Assembly (NCBI GenBank): GCA_905182985.1
Contig: CAJJDN010000023.1
Location: forward strand, 314,598 to 378,597
Reading direction: 5' to 3'
Source: Paramecium sonneborni
Lineage: Eukaryota; Ciliophora; Oligohymenophorea; Peniculida; Parameciidae
DNA length: 64,000 bases
Part shown: one piece after another, positions 11,631-24,543 of the stretch
Layout of the letters: every line of letters begins with the position of its first letter
Position numbering within the stretch: the stretch's first letter is position 1
Position numbers and translations under genes: made by a program
Notes under the pieces: model-generated
Told to the model about the DNA's origin: nothing
Databases searched by the model: none
The model's input: only the letters and a program-made list of their open reading frames with translations

Positions 11631-11841
11631 TCTATTTAAATTTAATATTATATAATTAAATCAAAATAAAATGATTTAGGTTGTATTTTAATAATCGAAA
11701 AATCCCTTCTGCTCTTAAATAATAAGGTTTGCTACTCATTAGAGAAAAAACAAATTTTAATCAGCTTCAAATATATAATATTTATATTACATATTTAAAT
11801 TAATTAATCATAGCAATCTATAAACATAAATTTATTTATCA

Positions 11842-12842
11842 TCATGGTTTGGTTATCTTTTTAAAAATATAAAGTTTTTAATACCTTTTTATATGTGGAC
11901 TATTTCTTTAATTATCCTATTTCCTAATTCTGTCTTGTTAATCCTGCTTTTGAAGAACCATTATGTCCAGATATTGTTGGGGTATTAACAGAATTTATTT
12001 CAATTTGTTATTATTATTGTTATTATTATTGTTATTATTATTTCTCAGTTTCTAATAAGTTTTATGATTAAGATGATTATTATTATTACTATTATAATAA
12101 TAATTATTGTTGTTATGCTTATATATTTTCTTGTAGAACATTAATCTAATCAGCATTATCATTTACACTTTTTTATATGGTTAAAGTAAATTCAGCCAGT
12201 TTTTCATTTAAATTGATTATCTCTTTAGTTTACTCCTATTTTACTAGACTTATTTAAGTTTGAAAATGTTATGATAAATCATCTAGTTATTCTAGTTTAG
12301 ATGAAGTTTATGAATATATTTATATTTATTCTGTAATCTTGCCTTCAAAAAACATTCTAAGTTATTAGAATTAAGTTTGTAGCTATAATAATATATAATT
12401 ATTTTACATCTGAGAATTATGTTTATATGTTCTTTTACTCTTAAACTAAATTTTAAATTTAGAGATTGTAATTTTATTCTAGTTCTTTTAAATTATTAGA
12501 CAACTATTTTGTTTCATTTTCTTGCTCTGCTTCAAAACTGTTTGAATTTACCTTCTTTTAAATTAACTTTCCATTAAGCTTTAAATATTAAATCAAATTA
12601 CATGTTAAAGGCCTTAAAAATTTTGGTCATCAGAACTAACATTTCCTATGTTATTAAATTATAACAATGACTCTTCATCTTGTCCTTATTCTACTGTTTC
12701 TAATTTAAAATATTTTAATATTAATACCTAGGGCCGAATATTGATATGATGTGTTTTTAGCGGAATATTATTATTTCAATTTCCTAAATAATTTATCATA
12801 ATCTAAGAGTACTTTATAATTGTTGTCTAATAAATGATCCAT
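11842..12842 (-). CDS. Coiled-coil protein with Q tracts
   Basis: About 298 residues with introns near 12700-12727 (28 nt), 12579-12601 (23 nt), 12383-12407 (25 nt) and 11857-11884 (28 nt); with these the frame is consistent. N terminus MDHLLDNNYKVLLDYDKLFRKL; residues ~100-250 are a long coiled coil rich in Gln, Leu, Glu and Asn; then a Q run partly written TAA TAA CAA, and a short basic tail STYKKITKP. No domain is recognised; cytoskeletal or scaffold roles are possible. Confidence 0.65.
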
Positions 12843-13062
12843 AGACTATTGACAACTTGAAATATTAACAAAAATAATTCAAATTGGGTTAATTGATCCA
12901 TAATTTATATAATATAATTATAAAAATTAGCATTTAATTTTTGATGATGCATTCTCAATTCTATTATACAAAATTAACTAATAATTCAGATATTTGATTT
13001 CAAGAGAAAATTATTTAAAATTTCATACACTTTATTTACATTTAAGTATAAATTTTATAGAA

Positions 13063-13335
13063 ATGCTACATAATGAATTGAAATCATATTAAATTATGAC
13101 TATAAATAAGCAAATTCAATATTTAGTTGAAATAGAAATGAAGAAGATTTTTGAAAAATTAATTGAAAAACTCACCATAAAGATAACTGAACAACTAAAA
13201 TAAGGTCAAACTATAGGAGATATAAACTATTTTTAACAAGATAGGTATCCTATTATCAATTAATTATTCTTCTGTCAAATTTATGTTATTTAAAAATAGA
13301 AAATCCAAAGGGATTAAAACGATAATATTATTTGA
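13063..13335 (+). CDS. Possible small helical protein
   Basis: 90 codons from ATG to TGA without an intron. Contains an amphipathic helix (LVEIEMKKIFEKLIEKL) and a polar tail. Codon and residue mix look real rather than random, but there is no homology to call on, and the flanks are AT-rich non-coding DNA. It could be a chance ORF. Confidence 0.35.
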
Positions 13336-13651
13336 ACCGAAATAAGTCAAAGTTCGGAAAAGATTTTAAATTTTAATTTTTATATGAGGATAAATTAATT
13401 AGCGAATATACTGCTGAAAAAATTCACTTAAATTATAAAACAAACTTAATTAAAATAAGTATTTAATTCATTTGATATGATATAGTCTGAGAAAAAATGT
13501 AAAATATATATCAATGTAATTTGTTTGATCATTTTCGAAATAGTAGTGCTCAAAAATGAGAATATCTATATCTAAATAATTTGTTAGAATTCATTAATTC
13601 ATTATGATAAATTAAAATCATTTTCGATATAATGATACATATAAACAAATA
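13336..13651. other. Intergenic, AT-rich
   Basis: About 315 bp upstream of the importin 3' end. No feature seen. Confidence 0.5.
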
Positions 13652-16600
13652 TCACTTATTTTATTGTTATTTCTACTTGAGCCATTCTTCATATTATTCT
13701 TTAGCCTCTTTAATATTTTTTGTCATTTACTCCTATTCTTATTGAGTTAATTAAGAGAACAAGGCAGCATATAATTATGAATTATTTTATTGAAGAGTCA
13801 AGACTAATTTTTCCATTAACAAAATGGAATCATAATCTTCTAAAGGACTATCATAGAGTTCAGCATATTCATCATCGCCTTCATCATAATCTTCATCGTC
13901 TTCATCGTCATCTATTTCTGAATTTTATATTTTTTCTATAGTTTTTTTTAGATCTTCTTCTTCTTCTGCTTGATCATCTTCATCACAAGATTCTTCTTCT
14001 TCTCGAAGTTCCAAGATTTTAGTTGATAGTCTCACAAACAATTTTCCAATTTCTGATGATACTTGTAATAAATAGTTAGGAATTTATGGTAGTGAATATA
14101 ATTAACATAGAGCAAAGATCAATCTATTAATATCCTATTCATATTTAAAGAATTTTTCCATAGTGAGTATAGTTTAAAGGATTTAATCAGTCAATCCTTT
14201 GCTGTTCAAATAATTAACAGCAAGATTTGGATTGTACCAAATACACATACATAAAACTCCAATATTAACAATTTTGAATCTATTAGTTTTTTTATCTTTC
14301 TAAAATTTAATAAATAAAAATAATTACTTATAAGTTAAGTAAAGTAAAGTCAATGATTTATGGAATAAGATTATCAATTTAACCAGGATAGTTTTCTATT
14401 AAAGCAATTAAAATAGTGGTAACTTAATTTTGATCAGTTTCATCTGTTCCATTATCAGCTACTACATAAATTTTTTAAAGGAATCTAAAGATTAGTGAAA
14501 TGAAAGAATTGCCAAAAAAGTCATTTTGTGTTAAAAATGTAACTCCTCCTTTTTAAATATAGTTTCTAAAGGATCCTAACATTTAAGAAACAAATTCGCT
14601 TCCCCAATCTTTTTTACATCCTTCTAATAAAATATATTATTCTTCTGTTAAACCTTATATACTAAATACATTTGTTTCTTAAGGTATTCCTAAAATAATA
14701 TAACATAAGACTGGATAATAGAACCATAATCCAGGAGTTAATTATTTTCTTTTGTACAACATTATATTCAATATCTCTAAAGCTTCATTGATAAAATCGC
14801 ATCCTGTTTCTGTAAGTGCAAAATTAATAATAGGAAAAATGACTGATTCTAATTAGGTATAAGAATCTTATTATAGTGGAGCATTTAGTATTCTTTTAAT
14901 TGCTTCTAAACATCCAGATGCAGCTAATTCAGCTTCACCATCATCATCAGAATCCCCATCTCCTTAATTCTATTTTTTGCAATATTTTTAAAAAATGTTG
15001 GCAATATGTGCAGATAATTAATGAGCATATGGAGTTATTTCACTTGTAAAATATTTAACAATTTCTTCTAATGATTTTACAATTTTTTCATTATCAATTA
15101 ATTCCATCAATTTTATATATATTTCCAAAACCTAACTTAATTATGGTCTTATTAAATCTTAGGCTTCTTTATGTTGAAGTATTTAACTAAATGATATTGC
15201 TGCTGATACTCTTACTGGCAATTCTTTATCTAAGATACATTTTGATATTCCTTAAACAGCTAATTAAATATTTTGTTTATTCTTGAATTAGATAGTTCCA
15301 TATTCATGAAATAAATGACATGCTCGAGCTCTTAAAAATCCAACTGGGTTTTGAAATTCTTATAGAATATATTTCTCTAAGATTTATTCCAAACCATCTT
15401 AAATGGAATTGATTTTTGAAATCTAATGAACCAAACTTTCAATACCCCATAATAAGGCTTCTTTTTTAAGAAGATCTAAAGGTTAATTAGTTAATGGATC
15501 TATATTTGTACTAAATGCTGTTTAACAATAATTAAGAAACGAAATCAACATTAAATTTCCATTTATATCCTTTTATTAACAAACTTCTTAAAGTATATCA
15601 TTAGCTGGATTTTTGATATTATAAGTTGAAAGAGAGTAGTCATCTAATCTTTTAATATATTCTTCAGGATCATTCTTCCATAATTAATCATCTCTATGAG
15701 TAAGTTACATTTTTGGAATAGCAATATGGTATATAAGTTTATCATAATGAGGTTTTAATAATTCCTTTGTATTGTCTAATTTTAATGAGTAGAATAAATA
15801 TTTTAAAGCAAATAAACAAGTTCTAGGACCTTAGAATTATGAATTATCAGTCAAAATCTTATAAAAGATTTCCATAAATCCAATAGCATAAGTTTATTTT
15901 ATATGTTCTGCATAATCAGCCATATGTGGTTCAACCAATTTTTTATTTGCAAACTTTTAGATGAATCTAAATACAATTCTGCTAGCCCATTTTTTGTTAG
16001 TCCAAATAAATGTTTTTTCTCTTCTAGTTTCTTCTTAAGAATCTATAGTCAGTGTAGATAATTCAGGAGGAGGTGGGGCTTAAATTATAGTTTTAAAATA
16101 AAGCATCCATTTAGCTAAAGTATTGTAATCTTACATATATATAGGCATAATTAAATGGGTAGCATGATGGAATATTTTTAATATCACTTTTACTAATTAT
16201 CCACTTTATTCATTATAGCCTTCTAAAAATTTTTGAAATAAAGTCTCTAAAATTGGAAATGTTGAAGCAACTAATGGTTCTATTGGTTTACGATCATTAT
16301 CCAATAAAAATTAATGGACTTCACATGTACGTCTTAATGTAAGCAATGCACTCCATAAATCTTCATATGATGTGAAGTTTTATAATTTAATCACTAATTA
16401 TTATACTAATTATGGCCAATCATTAGGAAAGTCTATTGCTACTAATTTGTAAATTAAATCTTCATATTATGATCTTAACTTCTTCACTTAAATACACCTA
16501 AATTTATTTAATTAACAACCTTGCTAAAGCATCAATTATTGTTGCTCTTATTACATTTTTCTCATCTTAATTTATTACAAAATGTCCTGGTTCTTTTTTA

Positions 16601-16848
16601 TCAGCCCAATGTTTTTCTAAGAATGTTTTTAAGTTCACTACTGCACTTTATCTTAATAATTCTGACTATGTTTAATCATCTACTATCCTTAATAATGAAA
16701 TTGCATATCTAAAAATTTAATTATTTTATTACAATGGTTGCAAAGATGCTTATTTTAATAGAGCCTCTCCATTATTTACACTCTCTTAAGAAGTTCCATA
16801 AGTTAACTATAAGGCATTGATCAAAAATCCTAAGTCTTAGGTTTACAT
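13652..16848 (-). CDS. Importin-7/8 type nuclear transport receptor (importin-beta family)
   Basis: 1,040 residues, similar to human importin-7; introns 16709-16732, 16498-16519 and 14300-14327. The whole length is HEAT-like helices. Family landmarks: NGEALLKQASLQPLYA, a DFPNDWPQL motif, KKWASRIV, KNDPEEYIKR, GFLRARACHLFHEY, ELPVRVSAAISF and WFYYPVLCYIILG. Near the C terminus is the characteristic acidic stretch (Asp/Glu, around 13870-13990) followed by DSPLEDYD and a final helix, equivalent to the acidic loop of importins 7 and 8. It binds RanGTP and carries proteins such as ribosomal proteins through the nuclear pore. Confidence 0.92.
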
Positions 16849-17927
16849 TCACGAACTAATTTTTAAAAAATTATTTTTTAAATTTTCAATCATAATTTTG
16901 CGCTAAAATAACTTCAATATTTATTATCCTGATTATAATTTTACCATACATTCCATTTAAAACTAATATAAAAATATGAATTAATTCAAAGTAACCAGGT
17001 TCCACATTCAGAAAATATGAATCTCATCCAGAAATTTATTAAAAGATAGAGAAAGCTCTTTTAATAAATAAAAATTCTATAATTAAGTTGTTTCTTAAAT
17101 TGATGCTGCTTCAACTTAAGATTAGATATTTAAACCAAACTCATTGAAATTTTTGATGAACAAACACATTATCATATCATAAATCAGTTAAATATTGTAT
17201 AAATATTTTATTTATTATTTAGATATCAAAGAAACTATCTTAATAAAACATAATTCTTTAGTATTATGTCTTACTTATAGTTTTTCTGTATAATCAATTG
17301 TAGAAAAAAATATATATAATATTTTTCCTAATTAGAATTTTTAATACTCTATATATCTTAAAAAGGTTTTTTAAAATAAATCTTATTAATGTATAGTATG
17401 AGTTTATGTAGTGGAATTGATAGATTGCTTTTTTATTTAATTATTAAAGTAATTCTTGTGATAAATGATTCTATTTGAAAATAGAATCATTTGATATCTA
17501 GATTTAAAAGCATTCTATCCTTTATCTTTATAGCACTTCAAGTTTCTGGTTAAAACAAAAGAAATGATTTACAGATTTAGTATTAATTTTATGTTAAAAA
17601 AAAGTTGTTAACATTTATCAAGATAGATTAATAATTTAAAAAAATAATAGAATTTATTAAATGATAATATAGAAAGAATTTCTACAGAAAGTGAATTTGA
17701 TAAATAAGAAATTCAAATCTTTCTATTCTGTAATAATCATGAATGATTTTAGTTTTTTTTCAAAATTATAAGTTGATTAGTCTTAAGTTTAATTTGATGA
17801 TAGTTTTTGATAAAAAATTTCAAAAATAAATGCATTTGCATTTAAAAATATATTTGTGAAATATTCAATAAGCAAATATTTTTGAAATCTATTTTGTTAA
17901 GAATTCTTTAATAATTTATTTATAATT
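16849..17927. other. Long divergent intergenic region
   Basis: About 1.1 kb between divergent importin (-) and NEMF (+) genes, long for this compact window. It contains a perfect 14-bp inverted repeat (17463-17492). A minus-strand 54-codon ORF near 17000-17160 and several shorter plus ORFs were seen but none is convincing. It may contain two promoters or a non-coding RNA. Confidence 0.5.
17463..17492. repeat. Perfect 14-bp inverted repeat with 2-nt loop
   Basis: Arms at 17463-17476 (AAATGATTCTATTT) and 17479-17492 are exact reverse complements around GA. As RNA it would be a compact hairpin; as DNA a near-perfect palindrome. Confidence 0.9.
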
Positions 17928-20228
17928 ATGATGAAAAACAAAATAAGACTTACAGCTCTTGATATAATGGCATTAGTGACAGAACTAAAGTAAAAATTGA
18001 TAGGGACAAGGTAGGGAAATTGAATAATAAAAAGGCTTTCAAATATTTATAATATTGATGCTAAGACATATGTTTTTAAGTTTTCTGTCCAGGAATCGAA
18101 ATCTTATTTAATAATTGAAAATGGTTTGAGATTTAACCTTTCAGATACGATAGAGAAAAATAAAGTACCTTCAGGATTCACAATGAAATTTAGAAAGTTT
18201 TTAAGGAGCAGAAGATTAGAGAGCATAGAGTAGATTGGAGTAGAAAGAGTAGTAGTATTTACATTTGGAAGGGAAGATCATACTTACTATTTAATATTGG
18301 AATTATATTCATAAGGAAATATCATTTTAGCAGATAAAGATTATAGAATAATTTAATTAACAAGATAACATGAGTTTTCAGAGAATGTGAAGTATAGAGT
18401 ATAAAGATAATTAGGGTTACTCCTAATGAGATTTATCCATTTGAATATACAGCAACAAATTATTTAGAGAAATTTGATACATCAATGGAGAGAATAGTAA
18501 AAGTGATATGTGAGAAACCAGGTTAGAAGTTAAAAGAAGTAGTATTTAAATTGGTGCCTTGTTTACATTAGTCATTGACAGATGATATAATTTAATAGTT
18601 GAAAATGAATTAGAATGAAAAAATAGTGAATCAATATGAAAGTGTAAAGAAAGTAGTGGATTACGCAATGGATTATATAAATACATATCGAGCATAGACA
18701 TAATATAAAGGTTACTTATGCGCAAAGGAAGCACCTAAAGAGGCAGAATAGAAACCAAAGTTTTTTGATTTTGCTGCTGACAAAGCTACTTATCATGAAG
18801 GGAAATATATTGTAGAGACATCAACTTTTAATGAGGCGGTTCATTAATACTTTTTAGTAGTAGATAGACAAGAAGAAAATAAATAATCAATTGAAGATAT
18901 AGCATGGAGGAAATTTGAAAATATTAAGTAGGATTAAATGAGTAGAATTTAAAAATTGTAGGCAGAATAGGATGAATATATAATAAAAGCAGGACTTATC
19001 TAAGAAAATATTGATGATGTGTAAGCTATTATAGATATTATTCAAAAGATGATGGATAATGGTATTCCTTGGGACAAGATTTAAAGGATGATAAATGATA
19101 GCAAAAAAGAAGGAAATCCTCTTTCAAATATGATTGGAGGAATGAATTTGGTATTAATATTATATTATTTTAAAAGAAATAAAATAAAGTGACAATATTG
19201 TTAGGGAATAAAGATGACGAATATTCTGAGTTGATATAAATAGAAATTGATATTACTTAATCAGCTTATTAAAATGCCAGAAGATATTACGAAAGTAAAA
19301 AGAAAAATAGAGACAAAGAATTAAAAACTAAGGAGGCTGTAGAATAAGCATTAAAATAAGCTGAGAAAACTGCTTTGAAAGAAATAGAGAGAGAAAAAAA
19401 CAAGATATAGAAAGTGTAAAATCAAAGAAAAAAGTATTGGTTTGAAAAATTTTATTGGTTTATTTCATCTGATGGATATTTAGTAATAAGTGGAAAGGAT
19501 GTATAATAGAATGAAATGATAGTTAAGAAATATATGAATAAAGATGATATTTATATGCATGCTGATATTTATGGATCAGCTTCAACAATAGTAAAGAATC
19601 CTAATGAAGTTCCTATTCCTGAATCAACAATTATGTAAGCAGCTACTGCTACAATTTGCAGATCTAAATCTTGGGATGCTAAAATTGTTGTTTCTGCATG
19701 GTGGGTACATGCATCTCAAGTTAGTAAAGGTGCACCAACAGGTATGAATATACCAGCTGGTTCTTTTATGATTTATGGAAAAAAGAATTTTATTTATCCT
19801 CCTAGATTAGAAATGGGTTGTACTATTTTATATCAATTGGATTAAGAAAGTATTAAAAGACATGAAGAAGAAAGAAAAAAAAAATTAAGAGAAGAATAAT
19901 CTTAAGTTGATGAATCTGAATAACAAGAATCTGAAATTAATGAAAAAAATATTCTTGATTCTGACAATGATGATAACGATGAGAATCCTAATGACAATAA
20001 AGATGAATTAATTGATCTTTCAAAAACTAATTCTGTTTAAACTATTCAATAAGGTGATAAAGAATATACTATTGTTGAAGTCAATCCTAATGCAAGAATA
20101 ATATAATAAAGAAACGATAAAAAATAAAAAGAAAAAGATTCCTAATAAAATTAATAGATTTAATAATCATAATCTAAATAATAATAATAATAATAGTAAT
20201 CTAAATAATAATAACAATCTAAACAATC

Positions 20229-20263
<35 letters not shown>

Positions 20264-21243
20264 AATAAAATGTAAAATAATCTGATAATGATAGTTCTGA
20301 TGATGATAAAAAAAATTAAAAAAATCCTAAGACTTAATAAGTTAGAGGCAAAAAAAATAAAATAAAAAAAATTAAAGAAAAATATGCTGATCAATCAGAT
20401 GAAGAGAGAGAGTTAAGACAAAAGCTTATGGGAGCAACATATATGAAAAATGAAGTCAAACCAGATAAAAAAAAGAAAGATAAAGAGAAAAATGAGTTAA
20501 TCAAATAAAACTAAGAATAAGATTAAACTTAGCAATAATAATCAAAACAACCTTAAAATAAAGATAAAGAATACTATAAAAAATAATATCAATAAGAATC
20601 TATTACAGAAAAGTTGCTTAAATAATAGGGAATTGAAGTTACAAAACCAGAAAATAATACCGATTAATAACTTTAATAAACAGTTGTATAAAAGGAAGAA
20701 TTATAATCATAATAATAAGAACTCTAAATACAATAATAAGAAATTATTTAATAATAAGAACCAGAAATTCCAGTTAGTAAATAAGAAGACTTAGATAGCG
20801 ATGATTAAAAATAAGAAAAACAACCTGAATAAGAAGAAGAAAACATTGAATATACTGAAATGTAAAAACTTGTCTCCTATTTATATGCTGATGGTAAAAA
20901 TATTCATAATTATTTTTAGATAAATATTTGAGTCTTATACCTATGGTTGCTCCATATTAAGTGATAGGTAATAATAAGTTTAAAATTAAAATGGCACCAG
21001 GTTCTTTAAAAAAAGGAAAAGGTAAATGTTGTTACAAATATTTTAGCTGGTAAAGAAATATTAAATTTCTTTTTGGCTCACAAGGACGTCACTAATCAAG
21101 AAAGATAATTATTAAAAATGATTACTGATGAAGAAATTGTTCAAACTATGCTATCTGGTGTTAAATTAACAGGAGTTGGAATGCTTTAAATGAAATAAAA
21201 AGAGAAATAATTAAAAAAACAATAACCTAAAAAAAATAAATGA
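17928..21243 (+). CDS. NEMF: NEMF/Rqc2 (Tae2) ribosome quality control factor
   Basis: 1,063 residues; introns 18011-18034, 18392-18414, 19151-19176, 20894-20919 and 21022-21046. The N-terminal NFACT-N domain is clear (LTALDIMALVTELKQKLIG, SNIYNIDAKTYVFKF, FGREDHTYYLILELY). A coiled coil precedes the NFACT-R domain: KKYWFEKFYWFISSDGYLV, then DIYMHADIYGSASTIVKNP, SAWWVHASQVSKGAPTG and GSFMIYGKKNF. The end contains LIPMVAPYQVIGNNKFKIK, the NFACT-C block. Rqc2 binds stalled 60S-peptidyl-tRNA complexes, recruits Listerin and adds C-terminal tails. Unusual is a long Gln/Lys/Asp-rich insert between NFACT-R and NFACT-C. Confidence 0.95.
20158..20282 (+). repeat. Gln-rich low-complexity tract inside NEMF
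   Basis: TAA/CAA/TAG run reading as Gln with interspersed Ser, Lys and Asn. In the wrong frame it looks like polyAsn. It lies in the acidic linker between conserved domains. Confidence 0.8.
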
Positions 21244-21528
21244 GTTTAATAGAAGTTTAATTAACTATATAAATTTTGTATAATCAATAATTGAAAATTT
21301 TATTAAGAAGCTTGATTTTGTTTTTAAATAGTTTTTCTAATTAAATACTTAATTCTCAATTTTGATAATAATTCCTCATAGAAAATCTTAATAGCAATAT
21401 GATTTAACTAAGTTATATAAATCATAAATTTTAAAATAATCATAGAGTAAGTTGAAAATATCATTTAAGTTTAGATAACAACGAATTAAAAATTTATAAC
21501 AATTTATAATTTATTTGAATTATCTATA

Positions 21529-24346
21529 TCACAAATCTTCAATTTTTTGTTCTCCATCTCCTTAGGTTTGACTATCTTATTAATCTTAAAAATTATCTTC
21601 GTATTATTATTCCTATTGCTATTATTCTTTATCATCTTGTTAATTTTATTGTTCTTATTTTGAATTATTAGTTGAATCTGATTCTGACTCTTTTTTATTT
21701 TGTTATTTCTTTTCTTCCTTCTTTTTTTTCTCTTCATCCTTTTATTCTTGAGTCTAACAATAATTTAATAATAAATACTTTTTTTGGTTTAGGAATAGCC
21801 TTTAATTTAGTGTATTCTTCACTGACCTTTTCCATTTTTTTCTTCAAATCTTCAATTAAGAATGCTGGATCTTAATGTAATTCTCTCTTGTCTTATTCAT
21901 CTAATTTAGTTTTCAACCATTCAGTTGTATTAGTAAGATGTCCTAAAAACTTAACTTTTTTTTCTTCAGGAATCCAAGGCATAGTAGAATTAAGAGCATT
22001 TGCCTTTTTATGGAAATCAGTTAACTTTGTAATAGTTTCATTAACTGCTTAAGGTCTAGCTTTAGCTTCATCTAATCTAACTTAAATAGGTTTTAATCTA
22101 TTTTGATTAAAATAATAATTACAAATTATTTAATTAAGTAAACTTAGTATTGAATTTATCAAAATCAGCTGTCCAAGCATCTTCACTATCAAGATATTCA
22201 GCATGTTCTTCAATTGTCTTTAAGATTTCAGTTCTTTCTGTTTCAGTTGATGCCTTTTAGAAATATTCAGCATCTTTAACTTCTCTAACTGTATAAATAA
22301 GTGATTCTAATTTATTTTTAATTTCACTTAATTTTCTACTATTTTCTTCTGCTGTTTCGAATTATTTAATAATTTTTTTTGAATCATCAATTTCTTATTA
22401 ATTTAAACCTAATACAACATGATGTGTAATAGTATAATTAATTGGAAAAGTATGTATAATTTTTTATTTTTTGAATTTCGGTTCTTCAACAATAGGTTCT
22501 TTTGGTTCTTCAATATTTTAAGTAGTCTCAACTTATTAAACTTACTCTTCAGATGTATCACCTTCTTCGCTTTATTCATTTTCTTAGGTTTCAGTTTAAT
22601 TTGTAGATTTATTTTTTTCCGATGATGAGGTTGTATTAGTTGTGGTAACATTAGGTTTAATTTCAATAAGTTTAATTTCTTCAACTTTCATTTCAGCACT
22701 TTCTAATTTAATAAATTCATTTGAAGTAGCTTTAAATGTAAGTGATATATCTGGTTTACTGAAATTAAGTTCTGTTGCATTAGTAATATTATTTAAATGA
22801 TATGAAATTAATTGAGATTTCTAACCATCTTTTTCAACAAAGATATCTAATCTTAAATTTTTATCATATGAGAATTCTAAAGAACGAGTACTTCCATATT
22901 TCTTTTTATATCCAAATAATGAGAATTCTTTATGATAATCATCTTCATTAACACCATTAATTTCAATTGAGCTACTAAAACTAAAACCATCTGTTAATTA
23001 AACTGGTCTAACTTTGAATGAATGAGATAAATTGGCAGCATGAAAAGCAGCACCAAAAGCCATAGATTCATCTCCATTTAAATGTGTTCCTACTTCTACA
23101 CTTCCAAAATAATTTGATAAAACTTATTAGATTTTTGGAACTCTTATGCCTCCACCTATTAATTCAACAATATTAATATCCTCCTTTGTTTTATTGCATT
23201 TTTCTAAAACATAATTTATTGGATCAATTAATTAATTAAGTCTATCTTCAAATAATGTCTCAAATGTTGATCTTTAAATTGATGTACTATAATCTTCTCC
23301 ATCAATTAAACCTTCCAAATAAACTTAAGTATCTTTGTTTGCTGATAAAATTTCTTTGTATTTATTAGCTGCTCTCAACAATTTATTCATTGCTTTAGAA
23401 TTAGTAAAAATTGATTTTTTTCCTTTTCTTGATGGTTAATTATCAAATTCTTTCGCAAAATGATTTGCTAGCAAAAGATCTAAAGATTATCCACCTGCAT
23501 TAGAAATGGAATAATCAGCAAGAACTCTTAAAGTTTCAACCTTCTTCTTTTGAGTATCAATAGCTTAAAATTCTACTAAAGAAACTTAAATATTATATGA
23601 GCCTATATTATAAAATAAAGCAGTGTGTTTATTCTCATCTTAACGTTCAAGAGCATAATATAAAGCAGCGGCTGTATTTTCATTAATAATTCCTAAGACT
23701 TCTAACTCTGCTAATTATGCAGCTGATTTTAATGCTCTAAAAAAATATTATAAATTTTAAATTACGATCTTTAACTTATATTCCATTCACTTGGGACTGT
23801 CAATACAACATCTTTGATTTATATTTAATGATTGAAATCAACTAATTTAGCTATAAATTTAAGAACCATTCCAGCTAATTCTTCTACTTTAACAATCATA
23901 GTATCTTTTCCTTCTACTTATACTCCATCAACTTAAAAGGCAAAAGTTCCTTCTCTCTAAAATTAAGTTTTTTATAACTTTACCTCTTCAATCTCTATTT
24001 TAAAATCTTCATAAGACTCTTTAGAAATTTCTACGATTTTTTAATCATTGGCTAATGCTCCTAAAAATTTGTTTAAGAATGTAAATGTATTTTTAGGTGA
24101 TTTTGTTTTTTTGGAAGCACCATCACTCTCATATAAACGCTCCTTGTTATAAAATGCAATCTAAAGCATATTTATTGATCATACAGCATTTTCTGTTTTA
24201 CGTTTACTTGTAGTATTCTCAATGATTGTAAAAGATTTGCCTGGACTTATTAAAACTGCTTTAATGAATTCAGATCCAAAATCAATTCCTAATACTGCAC
24301 CATTAGCAATGATGGCTAAGAGACAAAGGATTAAGTATTTTATCAT
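21529..24346 (-). CDS. HYOU1: GRP170/HYOU1-type ER Hsp70-like chaperone
   Basis: 912 residues; introns 23737-23765, 22098-22122 and 21754-21778. Starts with a signal peptide (MIKYLILCLLAIIANGAV) directly before VLGIDFGSEFIKAVLI, the first ATPase motif of the GRP170 group. Other ATPase blocks: TVPSEWN, LGIINENTAAALYYAL, NAGGQSLDLLLANHFA and VELIGGGIRVPKIQ. A beta domain and long helical C-terminal domain follow, ending in a Lys/Glu/Gln-rich tail. GRP170 is the ER nucleotide-exchange factor and holdase partner of BiP. The tail ends IEDL rather than a standard KDEL-type signal. An upstream in-frame ATG (24397) would mask the signal peptide, so 24346 is preferred. Confidence 0.92.
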
Positions 24347-24543
24347 TAATAAAATCAATAAATATTCTAGAATATTTTGAAACTCTCTAATATACACGTG
24401 TATTCTGAAAGTCTATCTGTTAATTTCCTTAGAAGTCTCTTAATAATTCTTACAATTCCTTAATAAAATAATTCTTATATATGATAATCCTTTTTATATC
24501 AAATGACACTTTATATATTTAAATATATATAATCTATAAATTC

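Noticed and set aside
13720..13941. His-rich plus-strand ORF
   Set aside because: Antisense of the Asp/Glu-rich acidic loop of the importin.
17000..17160. 54-codon minus ORF in the importin-NEMF spacer
   Set aside because: Low-complexity residues, no homologue recognised and no supporting splice or context.
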